Shown: in pieces, positions 1 through 4,191 of the stretch
Numbering within the stretch: position 1 is the stretch's first letter
Layout: each line of letters opens with the position of its first letter
Assembly (NCBI GenBank): GCA_030619435.1
Contig: JAUXBI010000131.1
Span: forward strand, 1 to 5,328
Direction: 5' to 3'
Origin: Syntrophaceae bacterium
GTDB taxonomy: Bacteria > Desulfobacterota > Syntrophia > Syntrophales > UBA2210
DNA length: 5,328 nt
Program-made: the position numbers and the translations under genes
Notes under the pieces: generated by a model
Database searches by the model: none
Told to the model about the DNA's origin: nothing
Seen by the model: the letters and a program-made list of their open reading frames with translations, nothing else

Positions 1-1
1 G

Positions 2-238
2 CCGGAGGCAAAAGAAGGGAAAGATATAACGATAGTTACTCGAAAAATTTTAAATGCAATAGATTCAGATTTTAAGATACATGGGCAGGTTGTCTCTGTC
101 GGAGTCAGCATAGGCGCCAGCATCTTTCGAGCTGACAATGCTAATGCCGAAGAACTTATCAGACAGGCCGATGAGGCAATGTATTCTGCTAAAAAGGCGG
201 GAAAAAATAGATGTGAATTCCACCAGGCAAAGGAATAG
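2..238 (+). CDS. GGDEF-domain protein (diguanylate cyclase), C-terminal fragment
   Basis: This is an open frame from the window edge to the TAG at 236-238, giving 78 residues; the start lies outside the window. Two hallmarks of the C-terminal half of a GGDEF domain are visible. One is the core strand SVGVSIGAS (fragment residues 32-40). The other is the helix ADEAMYSAKKAGKNR (residues 56-70), which matches the usual D-x-AMY-x-AK-x-x-G-(R/K)-N signature. The protein ends eight residues after that signature, so GGDEF is the last domain, as is common. GGDEF domains make cyclic di-GMP from two GTP molecules. The catalytic GG(D/E)EF motif and any sensor domain are upstream of the window, so activity cannot be judged. 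The gene converges on the minus-strand peptidase gene, with 92 bases between the two stop codons. Confidence 0.9.
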   Translation, partial: PEAKEGKDITIVTRKILNAIDSDFKIHGQVVSVGVSIGASIFRADNANAEELIRQADEAMYSAKKAGKNRCEFHQAKE

Positions 239-276
239 AAAGATGTAAGGGGTAGAAAATGCAGGAAGCATCTTGT

Positions 277-302
277 AAGGAATACGATGGACGTATCCTT
301 TT
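277..302 (+). terminator. Weak candidate intrinsic terminator after the GGDEF gene
   Basis: The arms 277-286 and 292-300 can pair into a nine-base-pair stem with one bulged A and the loop ATGGA. The stem is followed by a run of only four T (299-302), two of which also belong to the stem. Placement 38 bases after the GGDEF stop, in a convergent spacer, fits a terminator. The stem is AT-rich and the T tract is short, so it may be weak or chance. Confidence 0.3.
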
Positions 303-330
303 GCCAATACCAGGAAACAAGGACAGATCC

Positions 331-1434
331 TTAGAGTATCATGAGATCCTTGGACATCTTTGTCAGGATCTCGCATCCGTCCTTCCCGACCATTACAGTG
401 TCTTCTATTCTCACTCCCCACAGGTCCGGGATATAGATGCCGGGTTCTACGGTAATGACCATTCCTTCTTCGAGGACATCTTCCGCTTTTTCAAATACCC
501 TGGGGGGTTCATGGACATTAAGTCCCACACCATGTCCTGTACCGTGTGAAAAATATTCGCCATAGCCGGCGTCACTGATAACTATCCTGGCGATCCCGTC
601 GATATCTCTGCAGGAAATCCCCGGTCGTACGGCATTCAGGGCCTTATCGTGGGCCTCTTTTACGACAGCGTACAGGGCGGCCTGTTCTTCAGTTACACTC
701 CGGACGGCAAAGGTGCATGTCTCATCGGAGTGATACCCCTTGTGTATGGTTCCGTAATCTATTGTCAGAAAATCACCGTCTTGTATCTCGCGGGAACCGG
801 GTACCGCGTGGGGGAGGGCAGTGTTGACGCCGGAGGCCACGATGGTTTCGAAAGACGGCTTTTCACTCCCAACCTCCCTCATCTTCATCTCCAGGATTGA
901 AGCAATGTCCCTTTCAGTAATACCGGGTTTGATGTGTTCCAGCGTCTCCTCAAGGGCGCGGGCTGCCATTATTGCGGCTTCTCTGAGAAGAAAAGCCTCC
1001 CCGCCATCCTTTATCATCCTTATGCGCTCTATCTCTCCCGACAGGGGTTTCAGAGCCACATTCTTCAACCGATCCTGCAATTTAAGATAGTTGTCAAGTA
1101 CAATCGCCGGTGACTCAATGCCTACCCTTTTCAGCCTCAGGTCGGAGATTATTCCGGCGATGCCTTCCGTCCTGTCACTGAATTTAATAATATCGCAGCC
1201 CGTCGCTTCGTCCTTCGCCTGCGTTGTATATCTTCCATCCACCAGCAGAAGGGTTCTTTCTCCACCTACAAAGAGGGCTCCGTCGCTTCCCGCAAAACCT
1301 GTAAGATAGCGGATATTTGCTTCTTCAAAAAAAAGTATGCCCTCCACATCAAACCCGGGTAACATCGATCGCACGCGCTCGATCCGACTTTTCCGTGCTG
1401 AAGATTCACTGCTCTCTTTTTTCTTGCAGTCCAT
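331..1434 (-). CDS. M24 family metallopeptidase, Xaa-Pro aminopeptidase-like
   Basis: This encodes 367 residues, close to the usual ~355 for bacterial short PepP/PepQ-type enzymes. An N-terminal creatinase-like domain (about 18-140, with NIRYLTGF at 40-47) precedes the pita-bread catalytic domain (about 145-355). All five expected dinuclear metal ligands can be placed: D226 (TIDYG), D237 (HSDET), H301 (GTGHGVGL), E330 (VEPG) and E344 (RIEDT). The usual histidines H209 (LPHAVPG) and H308 (VHEPP) are also present. The predicted reaction is removal of an N-terminal residue preceding proline, in the cytoplasm; no signal peptide is seen. The ATG at 1434 is preceded by AGGTGG four bases upstream, and no start codon before residue 21 competes with it. 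The first ~16 residues are a Lys/Ser-rich extension compared with relatives. The start overlaps the upstream TPR gene by 29 bases, implying translational coupling. Family assignment is strong. Substrate (aminopeptidase or prolidase) is inferred. Confidence 0.93.
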   Translation of the reverse strand: MDCKKKESSESSARKSRIERVRSMLPGFDVEGILFFEEANIRYLTGFAGSDGALFVGGERTLLLVDGRYTTQAKDEATGCDIIKFSDRTEGIAGIISDLRLKRVGIESPAIVLDNYLKLQDRLKNVALKPLSGEIERIRMIKDGGEAFLLREAAIMAARALEETLEHIKPGITERDIASILEMKMREVGSEKPSFETIVASGVNTALPHAVPGSREIQDGDFLTIDYGTIHKGYHSDETCTFAVRSVTEEQAALYAVVKEAHDKALNAVRPGISCRDIDGIARIVISDAGYGEYFSHGTGHGVGLNVHEPPRVFEKAEDVLEEGMVITVEPGIYIPDLWGVRIEDTVMVGKDGCEILTKMSKDLMIL

Positions 1435-2056
1435 TCAACCACCTGTCCAACTCATCAATAACCGGCCCCCATTTCTTTTCCATCAGGTGTTCCACATGCT
1501 CCGCATATTCCCTGGCCTCAACATTTTCCGGATCTCTTTCCAGTATCTTGCTAAGCACATCCTCGGCCGTTTTTAAGTGGCCCTGTTTCACATACAGTCT
1601 GGCTAGGGTGATGGTATGAAAATCTGTCAGCATATCGGCAGGTTCATTTCCACCCCCATCTTCCTCTTCAATGGTAATGTTTTGCAATGAAGCAATCTTT
1701 TCAGAGACACGCCCGGATGCGGGTGTGTCGGGGTTAAGCGTCACAAATTTCATATAAGATTCTATCGCTTCTTTTGTCATCCCCTTCCGACTGTACGCGT
1801 CTCCCAGTACTTCGTAAACACGCGACTGATCCAGCACGATATCATGCCACTGCTCAACAATCTCTTCGGCTTCTTCCGGCTTGTCCATTCCGGCCCGGCA
1901 CGAGGCTATGGTAAGATAAGCATCCATGTCCCCCGGAAAGTGCTTCAATCTTGCCTCCGCGAGGACAACAGTAACGTAATCATACAAGCCTTCATCCATG
2001 TCTCTCATGGCATCCGACAAAAATTTTTCTCTATCCTCAAGATATGTCCTGTCCAT
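1406..2056 (-). CDS. Tetratricopeptide (TPR) repeat protein
   Basis: This encodes 216 residues from the ATG at 2056. An in-frame TTG at 2071 would add five residues but has no purine-rich site before it, whereas the ATG is preceded by GAGGGCAGGT. The protein is almost entirely helical. The clearest TPR units are at about 79-110 (RVYEVLGDAYSRKG, ending TLNPD) and 146-178 (TITLARLYVKQG, ending ERDPEN), and a degenerate unit covers about 44-77. An acidic, glycine-rich linker (about 129-142) separates the two halves. The C-terminus (about 180-216) is a charged helix. There is no signal peptide or membrane segment, so it is probably cytoplasmic and acts as a protein-binding scaffold. Partners cannot be read from the sequence. 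It is the first gene of a two-gene operon with the M24 peptidase, whose start lies inside its last codons. Confidence 0.85.
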   Translation of the reverse strand: MDRTYLEDREKFLSDAMRDMDEGLYDYVTVVLAEARLKHFPGDMDAYLTIASCRAGMDKPEEAEEIVEQWHDIVLDQSRVYEVLGDAYSRKGMTKEAIESYMKFVTLNPDTPASGRVSEKIASLQNITIEEEDGGGNEPADMLTDFHTITLARLYVKQGHLKTAEDVLSKILERDPENVEAREYAEHVEHLMEKKWGPVIDELDRWLNGLQEKREQ

Positions 2057-2088
2057 AGCACCTGCCCTCAACCCGGAGTTTATTGCCG

Positions 2089-2108
2089 ATGATTTTTTGA
2101 AAAATCAT
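2089..2108. promoter_or_regulatory. 20-base palindrome, candidate operator between divergent operons
   Basis: The arms ATGATTTTT (2089-2097) and AAAAATCAT (2100-2108) are exact reverse complements separated by TG. A third half-site, ATGATT, follows at 2114-2119, overlapping the last base of the -35 box of the plus-strand promoter. The palindrome abuts that -35 box and lies 33 bases upstream of the minus-strand TPR start, so a bound protein could control either operon. No known regulator consensus was recognised, and the A/T-rich arms raise the chance of coincidence. Confidence 0.4.
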
Positions 2109-2136
2109 TTGACATGATTCACACAGCAGTGATATT
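2109..2136 (+). promoter_or_regulatory. Predicted sigma-70-type promoter for the yhhQ-queF operon
   Basis: A perfect TTGACA -35 box lies at 2109-2114. It is followed after 16 bases by GATATT at 2131-2136, which matches four of six positions of TATAAT. Transcription would begin near 2143, leaving a leader of about 38 bases before the ATG at 2181. This also argues against the in-frame TTG at 2151 as the start. No preQ1-I-like stem and A-rich tail is visible in this short leader. Confidence 0.5.
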
Positions 2137-2180
2137 TCTCTTACCTTTATTTGCGGGTATCTTTCAATGGAAAACTTAAT

Positions 2181-2813
2181 ATGACTTCACCAAATATTCA
2201 ATTTATAAAATATCTCTTTGTATGCTCCCTGCTTTTGGCCAATATTCTTGCGTGTAAGATAATTACAGTGGGGGGGATGGTGCTGCCCGCGGCGATCATT
2301 CTCTATCCTCTTACCTTTCTTTTTACCGATGTAGTGGCGGAGATAGAGGGTAAAAAAAGCGCCGGCGCACTTGTCATGACGGGGTTTTACATGTCGCTGT
2401 TCATGGTGCTTGTAATACTCGCGGGCAAGCTACACCCGCCCGCCGGATTTTGGAAGCACCAGGAGGCGTACAACATTATTCTCGGATCAACGCCGAGGAT
2501 AGTAATGGCGTCCATGATAGCATATATAATATCCCAGAGGCATGATGTATGGGCGTTTCACTGGTGGAAAAAGAAGACCGGGGGAAGGCACCTGTGGCTG
2601 AGAAACAATCTCTCGACGATTGTCTCCCAGCTGATCGATTCTGTCCTGTTCATAACCATAGCCTTCTGGGGTATATTTCCACCGGCGGTAATAGGGATGA
2701 TGATTCTCAGTCAATATCTTGTCAAGATAGGAATAGCCCTTCTTGATACACCGATTTGTTACATATTAGTGAGGTTTTATGGAGGCAATAGAGAACAGGT
2801 ACAGAGAGCATGA
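2181..2813 (+). CDS. yhhQ: Queuosine precursor transporter, YhhQ/VUT family
   Basis: This integral inner-membrane protein of 210 residues is close in length to Escherichia coli YhhQ (about 220). Roughly six hydrophobic segments are visible, near 8-29, 33-49, 61-83, 99-119, 147-167 and 174-199. Family-typical elements are PLTFLFTDVVAEIEGKK (43-59), the polar NNLSTIVSQLIDS stretch (142-154, with D153 inside a membrane helix) and LLDTPICYILV (187-197) near the end. Characterised family members import the 7-deazaguanine precursors preQ0 and preQ1. The ATG at 2181 is chosen over the in-frame TTG at 2151 because the latter lies only about eight bases from the predicted transcription start. GGA at 2169-2171 is the only, weak, ribosome-binding candidate. 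The next gene, queF, starts 35 bases before this stop and uses its product, which strongly supports the assignment. Confidence 0.9.
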   Translation: MTSPNIQFIKYLFVCSLLLANILACKIITVGGMVLPAAIILYPLTFLFTDVVAEIEGKKSAGALVMTGFYMSLFMVLVILAGKLHPPAGFWKHQEAYNIILGSTPRIVMASMIAYIISQRHDVWAFHWWKKKTGGRHLWLRNNLSTIVSQLIDSVLFITIAFWGIFPPAVIGMMILSQYLVKIGIALLDTPICYILVRFYGGNREQVQRA

Positions 2814-3114
2814 TTACGAGGTAGATATACGGTTTCCCGAGTTTACATGTCTCTGCCCGATGACCGCACAGCCCGACTTTGCGGAGATAATTATCACCTA
2901 TGTGCCGGGAGAGTTTCTGGTTGAACTCAAGTCCCTGAAGATATATCTGAATTCCTACCGCGACAGGGGAATCTTTCACGAAGAGGTGGTAAATGAAATC
3001 CTGAAAGACTTTGTGGAAAAGATACACCCCAAAAAGGTCGAAGTTGTCGGCAATTTCAATGTAAGGGGTGGGATTTATACCACTGTAAAAGCGGGGTATC
3101 CTGACGGTTGTTAG
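2779..3114 (+). CDS. queF: NADPH-dependent 7-cyano-7-deazaguanine (preQ0) reductase, short type
   Basis: QueF reduces the nitrile of preQ0 to the aminomethyl group of preQ1 with two NADPH, a cytoplasmic step of queuosine tRNA modification. This is the short single-domain form of 111 residues, against about 165 in Bacillus subtilis, and lacks that protein's N- and C-terminal tails. Catalytic and binding residues align without gaps: nucleophile C26 and acid D33 in FTCLCPMTAQPDF (22-34), the QueF signature VELKSLKIYL (48-57), substrate-binding H67 and E68 (FHEE), and NVRGGI (94-99). The ATG at 2779 follows GAGG after four T. The frame overlaps the yhhQ end by 35 bases, indicating coupled translation. 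Two substitutions stand out: a second cysteine, C24, in place of the Ser of FTSLCP, and Ala30 where Gly is usual. It is the last gene of its operon. Confidence 0.95.
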   Translation: MEAIENRYREHDYEVDIRFPEFTCLCPMTAQPDFAEIIITYVPGEFLVELKSLKIYLNSYRDRGIFHEEVVNEILKDFVEKIHPKKVEVVGNFNVRGGIYTTVKAGYPDGC

Positions 3115-3173
3115 CCTCTGAATTGTAAAGTTCCTGCAAAAAAGACTTTGCGACGTTCTTCTGTTTTTGCCAT

Positions 3174-3208
3174 CAGCTATGAGCTATCAACTCTAAGCTA
3201 TCAGCTTT
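3174..3208. repeat. Degenerate heptamer tandem repeat, five units
   Basis: Five consecutive seven-base units are CAGCTAT, GAGCTAT, CAACTCT, AAGCTAT and CAGCTTT, with consensus (C/G/A)AGCTAT. The first, second and fourth units differ from one another only at the first base. They lie in the 97-base spacer between the convergent queF and MORN genes, ending three bases before the MORN stop. Short tandem repeats of seven-base units are known in intergenic DNA of several bacterial groups. Function is unknown. Confidence 0.7.
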
Positions 3209-3211
3209 CCC

Positions 3212-4003
3212 TCATCTTTCTCCCATAAATTTACCGTCTGTGAATGGCCCTGTATATTTCCTTCCGTCAGGCATCGTCAGTATCCCCTGCCCGTTATATT
3301 TGCCATCCTTGAAATCGCCTGTATAACTCCCGCCGGCCGCGAATGTATAGGTTCCTTTTCCGCAGCGCTCACCCTCCTTAAATTCGCCACTGTATATATC
3401 ACCATCAGAATACATAAACGTTCCGGACCCGTCATACCTGCCGTCTTTGAACTCCCCCTCATATCTGCGCCCGGGAGCCGTCATCGTGCCCTTTCCGTCT
3501 ATCCTTCCATCCTTGAACTCTCCAACGTATTTTCTGCCATCCGATTTTGCCAGCGTTCCCTGTCCGTAAAATCTTCCATTTCTGAATCCGCCGGCATATT
3601 TATCACCGTTGGGAAAGATCATGGTTCCCCGGCCTTCCATCTCGTTATTCTTGAAATCACCCGCATATTTTCTGCCATCGGTGCTTGTAAATGATCCCTT
3701 CCCCTCACAGATGTTATTTTTAAACTCACCCTTGTAGATGCCGTCTGAGGTTGTCAGGATTCCCTTGCCATCGAACCTGTTTTCCCTGAACTCACCCGAA
3801 TATTTGTCTCCATTTTTATAGATGAGTGTTCCATTGCCGTGCATGGCGCTATCACTGAAATGGCCGCTGTACTCCGCGCCGTCAGGGAACAGATAAACAC
3901 CCCGCCCGTTCTCACAATTGCCCATCTCACAGCCGCCATACGCATTAAGCGGATAAAGACAGAGAAGGATTACGATCAGTAAAGTATTTCGAAGAGACAT
4001 CAT
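3212..4003 (-). CDS. Exported MORN-repeat protein with ten repeats
   Basis: This encodes 263 residues. Residues 1-23 form a Sec signal peptide: basic MMSLR, a hydrophobic core (8-20) and a likely cut after AYG (21-23). The mature protein opens with a Cys-rich cap, CEMGNCENGRG (25-35), typical of bacterial secreted MORN proteins. Ten YxGxF-type MORN units then begin at Y45, Y68, Y90, Y113, Y136, Y159, Y181, Y204, Y227 and Y250. All are spaced 23 residues except the units starting at Y68 and Y159, which are 22. The last unit is cut short and the protein ends GKFMGER. MORN repeats form elongated beta-hairpin solenoids. Bacterial versions have no established single role, so binding or scaffolding in the periplasm or outside the cell is inference. 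Two adjacent ATGs (4003, 4000) could start it, with only weak AAGAA-type support upstream. A relic of a paralogue's end overlaps this start. Confidence 0.88.
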   Translation of the reverse strand: MMSLRNTLLIVILLCLYPLNAYGGCEMGNCENGRGVYLFPDGAEYSGHFSDSAMHGNGTLIYKNGDKYSGEFRENRFDGKGILTTSDGIYKGEFKNNICEGKGSFTSTDGRKYAGDFKNNEMEGRGTMIFPNGDKYAGGFRNGRFYGQGTLAKSDGRKYVGEFKDGRIDGKGTMTAPGRRYEGEFKDGRYDGSGTFMYSDGDIYSGEFKEGERCGKGTYTFAAGGSYTGDFKDGKYNGQGILTMPDGRKYTGPFTDGKFMGER

Positions 4004-4050
4004 ATTCTTTTTTCATCCATAAATTTACTGCCTGTGAACAAACCACTGTC
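4000..4050 (-). pseudogene. Relic of the 3' end of an upstream MORN-repeat gene
   Basis: Read on the minus strand, this stretch encodes DSGLFTGSKFMDEKRI followed by TGA (4000-4002). The adjacent MORN protein ends YTGPFTDGKFMGER, so the two align in the same frame with G, FT, KFM and E/R conserved. Bases 4017-4038 match 3223-3244 at 20 of 22 positions. An in-frame stop at 4051-4053 and the lack of further MORN codons show that only the tail remains. The TGA overlaps the MORN start as ATGA, the arrangement expected of two tandem, translationally coupled paralogues. Confidence 0.65.
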
Positions 4051-4065
4051 TCACAATTAATTAAG

Positions 4066-4096
4066 TGAACCCTTTGCATATTATGCAAAGGGTTCA
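4066..4096. repeat. 14-base-pair perfect palindrome, left end of the element
   Basis: TGAACCCTTTGCAT (4066-4079) and its exact complement (4083-4096) enclose the three-base loop ATT. Neither strand continues with a T run (AAAAGCC on the plus side, CTTAATTAATT on the minus side), so a classic intrinsic terminator is not supported. The hairpin could still end or stabilise transcripts of the propeller gene reading toward it. Confidence 0.85.
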
Positions 4097-4115
4097 AAAG
4101 CCATCATTAGGAGAG

Positions 4116-4136
4116 TCTGAGGGGTGTCTCCTCAGA
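4116..4136. repeat. Central hairpin of the palindromic element
   Basis: TCTGAGG (4116-4122) pairs with CCTCAGA (4130-4136) around a seven-base loop. An alternative, mutually exclusive pairing of GGAGA (4110-4114) with TCTCC (4127-4131) is possible. It lies between the two palindromic ends and forms the middle of a three-hairpin structure. Confidence 0.6.
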
Positions 4137-4138
4137 GT

Positions 4139-4159
4139 GAGACCTTATGCAAAGGTCTC
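4139..4159. repeat. 8-base-pair palindrome, right end of the element
   Basis: GAGACCTT (4139-4146) and AAGGTCTC (4152-4159) are exact complements around ATGCA. It shares the core TTATGCAAAGG with the left palindrome, marking the two as diverged copies of one unit. Confidence 0.75.
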
Positions 4160-4191
4160 TAAGTATCATGTCCCCATAATTCCCACCATAT

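Larger units (their letters stand above)
4062..4164. mobile_element. MITE- or REPIN-like palindromic element with 5-base flanking repeats
   Basis: Bases 4067-4159 are bounded by imperfect terminal inverted repeats: GAACCCTTTGCATA (4067-4080) and the complement of 4146-4159, agreeing at 12 of 14 positions. Both sides are flanked by the direct repeat TAAGT (4062-4066 and 4160-4164), as expected of a target-site duplication. Each end is itself a palindrome (4066-4096 and 4139-4159), and both palindromes share the 11-mer TTATGCAAAGG (4081 and 4145). The centre holds a third hairpin. At about 93 bases it is too short to encode a transposase, so it would be non-autonomous. The parent family was not recognised. 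Confidence 0.5.

Noticed and set aside
259..549. Plus-strand open frame of 96 codons
   Set aside because: It lies mostly antisense to the end of the M24 peptidase gene, whose metal ligands are all intact, and its product resembles no family.
2057..2071. In-frame TTG at 2071 as the TPR protein start
   Set aside because: No purine-rich site precedes it, whereas the ATG at 2056 has one.
2151..2180. In-frame TTG at 2151 as the yhhQ start
   Set aside because: It would lie about eight bases after the predicted transcription start, has no ribosome-binding site, and adds residues unlike the family's N-terminus.
2120..2180. preQ1 riboswitch in the leader of yhhQ-queF
   Set aside because: The leader is under about 40 bases and shows neither the preQ1-I stem with A-rich tail nor a preQ1-II-like fold.
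3136..3170. Terminator hairpin after queF (GCAAAAA with TTTTTGC)
   Set aside because: The arms are almost entirely A and T, the loop is over 20 bases, and no T run follows the stem.
3926..3940. Lipobox in the MORN protein signal peptide (AYGGC)
   Set aside because: Tyr at the -3 position is unlike the usual Leu/Val/Ile, and the Cys belongs to the conserved Cys cap, so ordinary signal peptidase I cleavage is more likely.
4066..4159. Intrinsic terminator for the propeller gene or a small CRISPR-like array
   Set aside because: The hairpins lack a T tract on either strand, and only two diverged inverted copies exist rather than regular direct repeats with spacers.
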